Position numbers and translations under genes: made by a program. A stretch of 64,000 nt of DNA from Brachybacterium fresconis (lineage in GTDB: Bacteria; Actinomycetota; Actinomycetes; Actinomycetales; Dermabacteraceae), in NCBI RefSeq assembly GCF_017876515.1, contig NZ_JAGIOC010000001.1, positions 1,674,001 to 1,738,000 on the forward strand, given 5' to 3'. The notes under the pieces are model-generated. The model did no database searches and was not told the DNA's origin. It saw nothing but the letters and a program-made list of their open reading frames with translations. Shown piece by piece: positions 33,230-42,055 of this stretch. The stretch's first letter is position 1, and every line of letters starts with the position of its first letter.

Positions 33230-33679
33230 ATGATGACCTCACCACCACCTGTCGACCCCTCAGCGACCGGCTCGCCGACCCGCGGTGCCCACCGCACCCG
33301 CACCGTCGTGCTGATCGCCGTGGCCGCCGCCGTGGTCGCCGGGCTCGTGGGCCTGGGCCTCGGAGGACTCGGCGGCGTCCTGATCTCCTCCAGCGGCTTC
33401 GGCGGAGGCGACCGGAAGGGCCAGGACATCGCCGACGGCTGCGTGATCCTGGATCGGTTGGAGGACGATCTGCCCGTCGAGGAGGGCGCGGTGAGCCTGG
33501 AGGAGCCGCTGCTTTTCGAGCTCGGCGCGGCCGGTCAGCTGTTCATGGCCGCCGGCGCGGGAGATCAGGACAGCGAAGCCTGGCTCACCGGGAAAGAGCT
33601 GGTGAGCGGGACGGCGACCCTCGATATGAAGGGGATCAACGACAGCGTGGAGACGGCGCAGACGACGATCTGCGCCTGA
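33230..33679 (+). CDS. Hypothetical single-pass membrane protein
   Basis: A 149-aa protein of no family I recognise. A short cytosolic N terminus rich in Pro, Thr and Arg is followed by one strongly hydrophobic helix (TVVLIAVAAAVVAGLVGLGL) and an extracytoplasmic domain of about 100 residues with two cysteines, in ADGCVIL and TTICA, which may form a disulfide. The start at 33230 has TAGGGT 6 nt upstream, a leaderless arrangement. No operon partners. Confidence 0.65.
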   Translation: MMTSPPPVDPSATGSPTRGAHRTRTVVLIAVAAAVVAGLVGLGLGGLGGVLISSSGFGGGDRKGQDIADGCVILDRLEDDLPVEEGAVSLEEPLLFELGAAGQLFMAAGAGDQDSEAWLTGKELVSGTATLDMKGINDSVETAQTTICA

Positions 33680-33703
33680 GCAGGGCACCTCTCCGCTCAG
33701 TCA

Positions 33704-35239
33704 TCAGGGGACACCCGTGTCGTCCTCACCATCAGCACCGTCGTCGCCCTCTCCGTCGGCGAACGCGGCCGTTCCCGTCTCAGCGGCGGGGCACTCGAGC
33801 GGACTCGGCGAGGTGACGCGCGTGATCCCGGAGTATCCGGTCCAGGCGACCTGATGCCCGGGGTGCTCGGCGTCCTCGAGCCGCTCGACGTTGAGGGTGT
33901 CGAGTTCCTTCTGGTTGCAGTGCGCACAGGTGTCCTGCCCGTTCTCGAGCGAGGTGAGGCCACCACGCGCATGGGGGACGACGTGGTCGCGCTGTCGGCT
34001 GGAGGCATTGCAGAAGGGCCCGCGGCAGGAGCTGTCCCGCCAGCTGAGGAATCGGGCCATCGCGGGCGGGAACGTTCGCGCCCGCGAGTCCATCTGCACC
34101 AGCTCCCCCGTGGTCGGATGGGTGTACAGACGCCTGATCACCGCCCGGATGGCGGACCCGTCGTCCCCGAAGGGATCCCGATGTCCGAGGGCGGGCTGCG
34201 CGGCGACAGCGCGCAGCTGGTCGCGAACGGCTTCGGCCGGGACGGGACCGTACCCCTCGATGTGAGCGACGTCGCCGACCCCGGGATGGAACAGGGCGCG
34301 ATCGGTGATCATCACTCCGAGATCGAGGCGGAAGGGGTCCATCCCGTCCTCGCGACCCAGCACCGTGTCGGTGAGCGCGTCGACCATGAGGGCTCCGTGA
34401 CCCGTGCGCTCGCCCCGGACCTGTCGGCGCTCTGCCTCGAGGGAGAGTCGCTTGTGGACGAGCTGGGCGTCGGCGGCGGGCATGCGGGCGGTCAGGGTCG
34501 CCATCCCGTGCTGCCCGCGCGCGAGCGTGAGGTGGCGTCGGGTCCGTGCCCGTCGGTGCCGGAGGGCCTCGCCGTCGGGGTCGAGCTCGCCGATCGCGGT
34601 GGCGACGGCTGCCTTCCACTTCCTGGTCCCGGCGCCGTCGAGGGTGGAGAGTCGCCCGTGCAGGAGGGTATCGACCTCCGCGCGCTGGTCGGCATCGAGA
34701 ACGCTGGTCGCATCGGCCGCACCGTAGAGGGAGGTGGCCGGAGCCCGACCGGAGATCATGGCCGAGAGCAGGTGAGGCATGGACTCGACCATTCGGCGGG
34801 CCGAGGTCACGGTGCGGCCGGCGTCCGCCGGGGAGCGTCGCGTCGTCAGCGACAGGTCCCGGGTCGCGATGCCGTGGGCCTCCTGGGCCACCTGGCCCGA
34901 CCCCTCCTCGTTCGCCTCATGACCGCTCGCGTCACGCGTGGCTCCGCGCCGATCCCTGCGCGTGGCGTCGTCGAGGGCGACGACGGTGCGGGTCTCCAAG
35001 GCATCGATCAGGCCGCGGGAGGTCTGGATCCTCGCCAGCAGCTGCGTGTAGTCCTGACGCCCGCGACCGGTCACCTCGAACATGTCCCCGGGGGTCGAGG
35101 CGATCGCCTCGAGGAGGACGTCCGCCTCGGCAAGCAGGTCCGTGAGCGCAGACGGCCCACCCTCACGCAGCGCGAGGAGCCACGCCGAGGAAGCGATGGG
35201 ATCCTCGGGACAATCCTGCGGGGGCGGCGGCATCAACAT
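33704..35239 (-). CDS. DUF222/13E12-type HNH endonuclease
   Basis: A 511-aa protein of the actinobacterial 13E12 repeat family: an N-terminal DUF222 helical region (residues about 40-340, including LIDALETRTVVALDDA) and a C-terminal HNH nuclease. The HNH part has paired zinc cysteines, CRGPFCNASSRQRDHVVPH, and CAHCNQKE, with the catalytic histidine in RDHVVPH. The tail is acidic and Gly/Asp rich. These genes usually occur in several copies per genome and their role is unsettled. ATG 35239 follows AGGATGG. Convergent with the 149-aa gene. Confidence 0.87.
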   Translation of the reverse strand: MLMPPPPQDCPEDPIASSAWLLALREGGPSALTDLLAEADVLLEAIASTPGDMFEVTGRGRQDYTQLLARIQTSRGLIDALETRTVVALDDATRRDRRGATRDASGHEANEEGSGQVAQEAHGIATRDLSLTTRRSPADAGRTVTSARRMVESMPHLLSAMISGRAPATSLYGAADATSVLDADQRAEVDTLLHGRLSTLDGAGTRKWKAAVATAIGELDPDGEALRHRRARTRRHLTLARGQHGMATLTARMPAADAQLVHKRLSLEAERRQVRGERTGHGALMVDALTDTVLGREDGMDPFRLDLGVMITDRALFHPGVGDVAHIEGYGPVPAEAVRDQLRAVAAQPALGHRDPFGDDGSAIRAVIRRLYTHPTTGELVQMDSRARTFPPAMARFLSWRDSSCRGPFCNASSRQRDHVVPHARGGLTSLENGQDTCAHCNQKELDTLNVERLEDAEHPGHQVAWTGYSGITRVTSPSPLECPAAETGTAAFADGEGDDGADGEDDTGVP

Positions 35240-35564
35240 GCATCCATCCTGCCCACTCGAGGACGGTATCGAAAGCACCTTCGGTCATTGTGGATAACCC
35301 GACCCCTGCAACCCGACGCCCGCCACGTCACCATGCCCGCACGTCACCGGGACCCTTCCCCTGACCTGCACCATCCCCGAAGAAACACCCATCCTCCACT
35401 TTGGGTGCGCAGAAACAATGTGGAGGACGATGAAGGGGAGGGTCCTGAACGCCGTCTACTCGGGCATCCGCCCGTGGCCCGGTCCGCGCCCGACCCTTGC
35501 CCCGACTCCGGATCCGGTATCTGATGGAGGGACGAGTCCGCACGTCCCATCACAGGAGGCCACG
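35240..35564. other. Intergenic region between HNH and cupin genes
   Basis: No gene is apparent. Several imperfect repeats of CCATCC and GTCACC occur, and TTGCCC (35497) and TATCTG (35518) could serve the cupin gene, though only 15 bp apart. The HNH gene's own promoter must also lie here. Confidence 0.3.
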
Positions 35565-35981
35565 ATGAAGAAGCTGCCGAGGAAACCGACGGCGACCGGT
35601 CCGGCCGAGACCTTCACCGGATCGGTGCTGGTCGACGGCATCCGCGGTCCGATGGATGGCTCCCGGGTCGCCATGGCCCACGTCCACTTCGCCCCGGGCG
35701 CCCGCACGTACTGGCACACCCATCCCGTCGGCCAGACCCTCTACGGCACCGACGGCATCGGCGTGGTCGTCTCCCGGGACGGCAGCGTGGTGACCCTCGA
35801 GCCGGGTCGCACCGTGTGGATCCCACCGCACGAGGAGCACTGGCACGGGGCGTTGGATGACCAGCTCATGGCCCACATCGCGATCCAGGAGGGTGATGAT
35901 ACCGACGAGACGGTGACGTGGCTCGACCCGGTCGGCGACGAGGAGTTCGCCCGCGCGAACGAGACCGCACGGGGCCGCTGA
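35565..35981 (+). CDS. Cupin-domain protein
   Basis: A 138-aa single-domain cupin. The metal-binding motif 1 reads YWHTHPVGQTLYGTDG, with two histidines, and motif 2 is VWIPPHEEHWHG, with further histidines, all of which suit a bound divalent metal. Similar small cupins are annotated as quercetinase-like or carboxymuconolactone-decarboxylase-associated proteins; the reaction cannot be told from sequence. A perfect AGGAGG ribosome site decides the start. Confidence 0.88.
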   Translation: MKKLPRKPTATGPAETFTGSVLVDGIRGPMDGSRVAMAHVHFAPGARTYWHTHPVGQTLYGTDGIGVVVSRDGSVVTLEPGRTVWIPPHEEHWHGALDDQLMAHIAIQEGDDTDETVTWLDPVGDEEFARANETARGR

Positions 35982-36138
35982 GCGCAGCCGGCCGCATCCT
36001 GCAGTCTGCACGTCGACCCCGCACGGCGTCCGGCGGCACGACCGCCGCCGGCACGACACTCGGCAGCACGGCGGCCGCCAGGAGACGTCCGCCGGCACGT
36101 CGACCAGCGGCACGACGACAGGATCCGTCGGAGACGGA

Positions 36139-37716
36139 TCAGTGCAGCGCACGCACCGCGGCCACGGCCGTATAGAGCGCTCGGTGCGCGTCGCGCATGA
36201 CGGCGTGCGCCCGGGCGGCCGACGGATCCGGTGCCACGGTGCGACCGCCGGAGCGGAAGGCCAGCGGGCGGATGCTGTGGTCCATGCCGAGCTCGTCGGC
36301 TGCGGCGAGCGCGCAGCCGACCAGGGCCGCGTCCGCCCCGTCGACCGCGCGCACCTCCCGGCCCGTGACATCAGCGAGGATCCGCAGCCACGGGGCGGAG
36401 GCGGTGCCGCCTCCGGCGACGGCGAGCGGACGGCTCCGCTCCCCCGTGCTCCGATCGCTCCGGGACGGGGCCGAGATCGCCGAGACGAGCGCATGCGCGA
36501 CGCCTTCGAGGACGGCGGCGTACATGTCGATGTCGCGAGTTCGCGGGCCCATCCCGACGAGGGCGGCGCGCAGGTCGCCATCGCGCACCGGGTACCGCTC
36601 ACCATGGATCGAGGGCAGCGCGAGCAGCCCCGTCGGTCCTCTCCCCTGCCGTGCCTCCCGCTCCTCGAGCCGTGCATCGGCCTCCGCGGGGCTCGCCCCG
36701 CCCAGCAGCGCGGCGCGGGCCCAGTCCGCGGCGGCCCCGGCGGCCAGCAGCGCCGAGATCCGCAGGACCAGGTCGTCCCCGGCCGCGAGGGCGAGGTGGT
36801 GCGAGACCGGAGCCTGCTCGGCGGTCGCCGCGCTCCTGTCAGCCAGAGTGACGTCGGCCCGAGTGACGTCGGCCCCGCCATCGTCGACCGCGGTCCGCGG
36901 GATCACCGCGGCCAGCCAGCCGCTGGTGCCGAGGTAGGCGTAGTCGTCACCCACCTCGAGGCCGACGATCCCGAGCGTCGTCGCGCCCGCATCCCCCGGG
37001 GCGAGCACGATCGGAACGCCGCCGGGCACGCCCAGCAGATCCTGTGCCGCGGTATCGGTGCGGCCGACGACCTGCCCGGTCGCGGTGGTCAGCGCGGGCA
37101 GCAGGTCCTCGTCGAGGGAGGCGGCACGCGCGATAACCCCGGAGAACGTCCCCGTTCGCGCCTCCAGCAACCCGGTGGCGGCGGCTGTCGTCGGATCGCA
37201 CCACCGGCCGCAGCCGAGCGCGTGCGCGAGGTACCCGGCCGGCCCGAACACCATGCCGCGTGCGCGGCCGGCGAGGTCGGGATCCGTTCGGACCAGGCGT
37301 CGGAACATCGCGGCGCAGCTGGTGGCGTCCTGCACCGTGGCCGTCAGGGAATCCCACGAGATCCCCTCGCTCTCGAGCCGTGCATGGATCTCCTGGGCAT
37401 CCTGCCCGGCACGCGTGTCGCTGTACAGGACCGCGGGCGCGATCGCGCCGTCCGGATCCAGGAGCACGAGGTCCTGCATCTGGCCGGTGAGGCTGAGGGC
37501 GAGGACGTCACGGGTCGCGCCGGGGACGTGCAGGAGCTCGGTGATCGCCGTGCGGGCGGATCGCAGCCAGTCCTGCGGATCCTGCTCCGCTCCCCCGTCC
37601 GCCGTGGTGCGCGTGGGGTAGGGGCAGCTCGCCCGGCCGTGGATGCTGCCGTCGAGGTCGATCAGGGCCGCCTTGGCGGCGGACGTCCCGAGATCCAGAC
37701 ACAGCACAGACGGCAT
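36139..37716 (-). CDS. FGGY-family carbohydrate kinase (xylulokinase-like)
   Basis: Sugar kinase of 525 aa related to xylulokinase. The N-terminal phosphate loop LCLDLGTSAAKAALIDLDG starts at residue 5, SLTGQMQDLVLLD matches the xylulokinase substrate site, and VLAPGDAGATTLGIV supplies the catalytic aspartate. The C-terminal half has AVAGGGTASAPWLRILADVTG, the adenosine-binding signature. Two Asp/Ala-rich insertions make it slightly longer than usual. The start lies 6 nt after TACTGT, a leaderless pattern. No isomerase or transporter adjoins it. Confidence 0.88.
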   Translation of the reverse strand: MPSVLCLDLGTSAAKAALIDLDGSIHGRASCPYPTRTTADGGAEQDPQDWLRSARTAITELLHVPGATRDVLALSLTGQMQDLVLLDPDGAIAPAVLYSDTRAGQDAQEIHARLESEGISWDSLTATVQDATSCAAMFRRLVRTDPDLAGRARGMVFGPAGYLAHALGCGRWCDPTTAAATGLLEARTGTFSGVIARAASLDEDLLPALTTATGQVVGRTDTAAQDLLGVPGGVPIVLAPGDAGATTLGIVGLEVGDDYAYLGTSGWLAAVIPRTAVDDGGADVTRADVTLADRSAATAEQAPVSHHLALAAGDDLVLRISALLAAGAAADWARAALLGGASPAEADARLEEREARQGRGPTGLLALPSIHGERYPVRDGDLRAALVGMGPRTRDIDMYAAVLEGVAHALVSAISAPSRSDRSTGERSRPLAVAGGGTASAPWLRILADVTGREVRAVDGADAALVGCALAAADELGMDHSIRPLAFRSGGRTVAPDPSAARAHAVMRDAHRALYTAVAAVRALH

Positions 37717-37901
37717 GGGGCCACAGTAGGCGTTCCAGCAGCCTGAGCGGCAGGTGCCCGCGGACGAGCGCGGCCCGGGCTGCATGCCATCTCCGCGGAC
37801 ACGACCTGTCCTCCGCCCGGTCCAGGATGGATGCCGGGGCGGGCGGAGCTGCCACGCCGCCCCCGATGCTCCCGCGCAGCACCGCGATGACGGAGGCACC
37901 C

Positions 37902-38363
37902 ATGTCCAGCACCATCCAGGTCACATTCGATGCCCGCGACCCGCGCTCGCTCTCGATCTTCTGGAAGGAGGTGCTCGGCTACGTCCATCCTGCCCCGCCC
38001 GGGGTGGAGCTCGCCCCGGGTGCAGATTCCCTCGCCGCGTGGGACGAGTTCCTCGAGGCGAACGACGTCCCGGTCGAGCTGCGCAACAGCTCCTCCGCTC
38101 TCGAGGACCCCGACGGAACCGGCCCGCGGATCTTCTTCCACCAGGTCCCCGAGGACAAGGTCGCCAAGAACCGAGTGCATCTCGACGTGCGCACCGCCTC
38201 CGATCTGCGCGGCAAGGAGCGGATGGCGGCGCTGGAGACCGAGGGCGCCCGGCTGATCGCCCTGGGGGCGGAGCGCCTCGCGCGCCACGAGCCCGAGGCC
38301 CCGCTGAGCATCGGTTTCCTCGTCCTGGCTGACCCGGAGGGCAACGAGTTCTGCCTCGATTGA
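37902..38363 (+). CDS. VOC-family (glyoxalase-like) protein
   Basis: A 153-aa protein with two beta-alpha-beta-beta-beta modules of the vicinal oxygen chelate fold: TFDARDPRSLSIFWKEVLGY opens the first and NRVHLDVRTASDLRGKER the second, ending in LADPEGNEFCLD, the usual metal-ligand glutamate motif. This form resembles the Glyoxalase_6 group, many of which are of unknown role. ATG 37902 follows GACGGAGG; an in-frame ATG at 37887 is less favoured. Confidence 0.87.
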   Translation: MSSTIQVTFDARDPRSLSIFWKEVLGYVHPAPPGVELAPGADSLAAWDEFLEANDVPVELRNSSSALEDPDGTGPRIFFHQVPEDKVAKNRVHLDVRTASDLRGKERMAALETEGARLIALGAERLARHEPEAPLSIGFLVLADPEGNEFCLD

Positions 38364-38515
38364 GCGGGTGGAGCGTCCGGGAGGCGGCGGACGATCGGAC
38401 GGACGGCGGGGGCCTGCCGACGTCCACCGCCGCGGGACCGCACCGGGCAGCGCCCCTCGACCCGCCGCGCCCGGACGCGGATACTGGGGACCACCGCACC
38501 CCTCAGGAGGCAGAC

Positions 38516-38932
38516 ATGGTCGACGACGACGATGCCCGGCTCGCCGTGCTCGCCCTGCGCGCGGAGCAGGGTGAACTCACGATCCCGCCCGATGCAGTCC
38601 GCCGCGGACCGGCGGCCCGGGCGGACACCCACACGATGCTGTTCACGGTGCTCGGCCGCCTGCCGGCGACAGCCGAGAGCGACCTGTTCGGGCCCGGCAT
38701 CCAGCGGGTCCTGTACGTCTACTATCCCGAAGGATCGACGCTGGTCGGCGCCGTGCTGGATCCTCCGGTCTCGATGCACGCGCCGACGACGGACGCCCTC
38801 GACGCGAAGGTGCGGGCATATGTCGCCGAGCAGCGCGGCGTGGTCGAGGCCGACGTCCACCCCTTCGGCAAGCGCGTGGACCGCGAGCGGGCCGTCCAGA
38901 CGCTGGTGCGGCTGGCCGACGACCCTCGGTAG
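38516..38932 (+). CDS. Hypothetical protein
   Basis: A 138-aa soluble protein with no motif I can name. It mixes alpha and beta (LFTVLGRLPATAESD, RVLYVYYPEGSTLVGAVLD, AYVAEQRGVVEADVHPFGK). A perfect AGGAGG ribosome site precedes the ATG, and codon positions have the strong third-base GC bias of neighbouring genes. It follows the VOC gene by 152 bp on the same strand. Confidence 0.7.
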   Translation: MVDDDDARLAVLALRAEQGELTIPPDAVRRGPAARADTHTMLFTVLGRLPATAESDLFGPGIQRVLYVYYPEGSTLVGAVLDPPVSMHAPTTDALDAKVRAYVAEQRGVVEADVHPFGKRVDRERAVQTLVRLADDPR

Positions 38933-39062
38933 GCGGGCCGGCCATCCCGGCAGACGGGTCGACGGCCCGATGAGCCGGTCGCTCGCTCCGGCGACCGATC
39001 GTCGGTCGACGCTCCGAGCGGACCGGACGCTGCCCCGGAAGACCAGTCGATGACCCCGACGG

Positions 39063-39242
39063 TCAGCCGCGGCCGAGATACCTCCGGGCGCTGTGCTGGG
39101 CCTTGTCGATCGTGGCGCTGTGTCGCGGGGAGGCGCGGCGGGCGGTGTCGGCCGCGGTGTCGGTCAGGCGCCCGGCGACCTGGCGCCCCTTCTCGGTCCG
39201 CAGCGCGGCCCGTCCGGCGTAGAGCAGTCGGCGGAGCTTCAT
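39063..39242 (-). CDS. Small basic hypothetical protein
   Basis: A 59-aa, strongly basic, amphipathic helical protein (KLRRLLYAGRAALRTEKGRQ, then DKAQHSARRYLGRG). It resembles short actinobacterial proteins of the MT0933-like kind in style but lacks their motif. It lies 68 bp downstream of the MFS gene on the same strand, and no good ribosome site is visible, so it is only moderately supported. Confidence 0.5.
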   Translation of the reverse strand: MKLRRLLYAGRAALRTEKGRQVAGRLTDTAADTARRASPRHSATIDKAQHSARRYLGRG

Positions 39243-39310
39243 GAGGGAAGTCGACCATCTGCGGCTGGACCCGCCCTGGACGCCCGCCGGGAGAAGCGGG
39301 CCCGACGTGT

Positions 39311-40666
39311 TCAGGCCCGCCAGTGCGCGGGGTTCAGCACCAGCAGGCAGATGGGTACCAGGAGCAGTGCGGCGACGGCCCCGAGCGCCGAGAAGCTGGT
39401 GGCGGCCATGAGCGGGCCCGCGGCGAACGACGTCGTGGCCCCGAGGAGGTTCGACAGCGCATCCGCCCCGCCCTGCGCGGAGGCGCGCGAGCGGTCCGCG
39501 ATGACCGTGGCGAACAGGGCGGAGGCGGCCACATTCATGAAGGACCAGCCCAGGCCCAGCAGGACCAGGGAGACCATGACGCCCGCGAGGGAACCCGCCG
39601 CGAAGATCGCCGCGGCCAGGGAGCCGGCGAAGATCGCGATGCCGATCGAGATCGTGGCGCGGTGACCGATCCGGTCCACGAGGATCCCGACCACCGGGGA
39701 GAGGCCGAACATCCCGGCCACGTGGAGGCTGATGGTGAGGCCGACGATGGTCAGCGACCCGCCCTGATGCTCGATGTGCACCGGCGTCATCGTCATCAAC
39801 GAGACCATGACGACCTGCGAGGTCAGCAGCGCCACCAGCGCGGTGCGGGCCCGACGGTTCGCCCGGAGCTCGGCGACCATGCGGCGGAATCGCTCGCCCC
39901 GACGGAGCCGGGCGGGCGCTCCGGCCGCCGCGTCGTGAGCGAGCGCCGCCTGCCGTCGGGCGAGGACCAGCAGCGGATCGGGCCGCAGCAGAGCGAAGAT
40001 CACGGTGCCGGCGAGCAGGGAGGCCACGGCGGCGATGAGGAACGCCGCCGCGTACACGCTGAGCCCGGTCGTCGCGCCGAGCACCTCCCCCGGCACCCCG
40101 AGATTCGGGCCCAGGACGTTGCCGATCGCGCCCATCCACACCACGAGGGAGAGGGAGCGGGCGCGCGTGGACGGCGCGGCGAGGTCCGTCGCCGCGAAGC
40201 GGGACTGCAGGCTCGCCGCGGTTCCCGCACCGGTCATGAGCAGGCCCAGGAACAGCGGGACCACGAGCTCGAACTGTGCCGAGACGACCAGCAGCGCCGC
40301 GCCGGCGGCGGCCACCCACCAGCCGGTGGCCAGCGCGGTGCGCCTCCCCCGCCGGGCGGCGAGGTTGCCCAGCGGGATCCCGAGCAGCGCCGCCCCGAGG
40401 GTGGAGGAGGTGCGGGCGAGACCCGCCCAGGCCTCGTTGTCGGTGACCTCCCCGGCCAGCAGGATCCCGATCGTCGGGGTGACGCCCAGGCTGATGGTGC
40501 CCAGGATCTGGGCGATCACGAGCACCACGAGGGTGCGGCGCTGGGTGCCCTCCAGGGCTCCGGCAGTCCCGGTCGACGGGGTACCGCTCGTCGGGGTACC
40601 GCTCGTCGGGGTCTCGGTCGTCGGGGTCTCGGTCGTCGGGGCGTTCAGGCTCTCCGGACTGGTCAT
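39311..40666 (-). CDS. Major facilitator superfamily exporter
   Basis: A 451-aa MFS protein with 12 predicted helices; the loop 2-3 motif reads GNLAARRGRRTAL and a second-half equivalent GILVDRIGHRATI. It resembles actinobacterial drug-resistance or unknown-substrate transporters. The N terminus carries a roughly 30-residue repetitive tail (TTETPTTETPTSGTPTSG), encoded by a 15-bp DNA repeat. The tail is probably disordered and cytosolic and may vary in length between strains. Confidence 0.87.
   Translation of the reverse strand: MTSPESLNAPTTETPTTETPTSGTPTSGTPSTGTAGALEGTQRRTLVVLVIAQILGTISLGVTPTIGILLAGEVTDNEAWAGLARTSSTLGAALLGIPLGNLAARRGRRTALATGWWVAAAGAALLVVSAQFELVVPLFLGLLMTGAGTAASLQSRFAATDLAAPSTRARSLSLVVWMGAIGNVLGPNLGVPGEVLGATTGLSVYAAAFLIAAVASLLAGTVIFALLRPDPLLVLARRQAALAHDAAAGAPARLRRGERFRRMVAELRANRRARTALVALLTSQVVMVSLMTMTPVHIEHQGGSLTIVGLTISLHVAGMFGLSPVVGILVDRIGHRATISIGIAIFAGSLAAAIFAAGSLAGVMVSLVLLGLGWSFMNVAASALFATVIADRSRASAQGGADALSNLLGATTSFAAGPLMAATSFSALGAVAALLLVPICLLVLNPAHWRA
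40571..40642. repeat. 15-bp tandem repeat in the MFS N terminus
   Basis: Nearly five copies of a GGTCGTCGGGGTCTC-like unit, in frame with the gene, encoding repeats of Thr-Glu/Ser-Thr/Gly-Thr-Pro. Confidence 0.8.
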
Positions 40667-40760
40667 GGGCGTCAGGGTCCACCGTCTCGTCGGTCAGGGC
40701 CGGGTCCAGGACGCTCCGACCCCGCCCTCGGCGTCGTGGCAGCGCGGCACGCTGCGACGT

Positions 40761-41801
40761 TCAGGGTACCGAGAGCTGCCGGGGCTCCGTCTCCTGGGCA
40801 TCCGCCGATGGGTTGCTCGCGACGGGCGGGACGCGGCGGGTGCCTCGGGGTGCGGGGACGGTGTAGAGGAAGCCGGTCACCGGCCTCAGGAGCACGGCGA
40901 GCACGCAGACCCCGAGCGTGACCAGGAAGAAGAGCGCGGAGGTCGCGCGGCTCGGCGGCAGGTCGAGGTGCCGGGCGAGGAGCTCGATGACCGGGAGGTG
41001 GACGAGGTACAGCACGATCGAGTGGCGTCCCAGCCACTCCAGCACGCGCACGGCCCGGACCCGGGGCAGCCGTTGGGCGAGGGCGACGCCGGAGAGCACG
41101 GCAGCCAGCACCACCAGCTGGGAGAGGACCGGTACCTCGGGGTCACGATCGATCCGCACGGCGAGAGCCGCCCACCCCAGGGCCAGGAGCAGACCGGGGG
41201 CGAGGACCCAGAGCGGCAGCGTGCGGGCCAGCACGACCCGGCGCAGCGCGGCGCCGGCGAAGAAGAACACGGCGTAGTACACGAACTTGTCGGGCCGATA
41301 GGTGGGGTCGATCAGGGCCGAGCCGAACTGCTGCATCACGGTCCAGGCCACCAGGGACGCCAGCGCCACCCACATCGGTGGGATCCGCCGGGTGAGCAGG
41401 CCGACGACGTAGTACACGAACAGCGCCAGCAGGAACCAGGTGTACATGCCGTTCACCCACCACAGCGGGTCGGTGCCGAACCCCCAGCCCATGATCGCCA
41501 GCATGAGCAGCGACCACAGCAGCCACGGCCACAGCAGGCTGCGCACCTTGCCGAGCAGGAAGCGGCCGGCCGGCTTCTCCAGCGACCGCGGCAGCAGGAT
41601 GCCGGAGGCGAACAGCAGCGCCGGCATGCGGAACGGCTTGGCGGCCTCGGAGAGCAGCACGGCCTCGGGCGCGGTGCCGCCGTCCCAGACCTGCTGGACG
41701 ATGCTGATGTGGTGGACGATCACCAGCAGGATCGCCGCGCCCCGCAGCAGGTCCATCCAGTGCTGCCGCCCCTGCAGGGGTCCCGGCTCGAGACTGCTCA
41801 T
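40761..41801 (-). CDS. Acyltransferase-3 family membrane protein
   Basis: A 346-aa multi-spanning protein of the acyltransferase-3/putative-acyltransferase type. It has the N-terminal WMDLLRGAAILLVIVHHISI motif (R and the H in the first helix), MPALLFASGILLPRSL and about ten hydrophobic spans. Such proteins O-acylate sugars, cell-wall polymers or antibiotics. TACGCT lies 8 nt before the ATG at 41801, close to a leaderless arrangement. It is divergent from the amino-acid permease gene. Confidence 0.82.
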   Translation of the reverse strand: MSSLEPGPLQGRQHWMDLLRGAAILLVIVHHISIVQQVWDGGTAPEAVLLSEAAKPFRMPALLFASGILLPRSLEKPAGRFLLGKVRSLLWPWLLWSLLMLAIMGWGFGTDPLWWVNGMYTWFLLALFVYYVVGLLTRRIPPMWVALASLVAWTVMQQFGSALIDPTYRPDKFVYYAVFFFAGAALRRVVLARTLPLWVLAPGLLLALGWAALAVRIDRDPEVPVLSQLVVLAAVLSGVALAQRLPRVRAVRVLEWLGRHSIVLYLVHLPVIELLARHLDLPPSRATSALFFLVTLGVCVLAVLLRPVTGFLYTVPAPRGTRRVPPVASNPSADAQETEPRQLSVP

Positions 41802-42055
41802 GGCGATCGAGCGTAGACGGACGCGGCGGGCCCGGCCTCGTCCGCGCCGCGTTCGCCGGACGAACATCCGGTGACGAGTCGGTGTCCGGGCGATGGCCGC
41901 GATCCGGCGCCGCGCGGGGTGCGGCGCCGTCGTCGATCTCCCGTCGGCCCGACGCGACAGAACGTGGCCGGACACACGTGCCGGGGCGGGACCCGCCGGC
42001 CTTACCGTGTCAGAGGCACAAGAAGAACCCTCCCCCTCCCCGGAGCACGCCCACC

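Noticed and set aside
39063..40682. A 539-codon minus-strand frame overlapping the MFS gene
   Set aside because: It is a shadow of the MFS gene in another frame with no hydrophobic helices. Only its last 59 codons, outside the MFS gene, are kept as a possible small gene.
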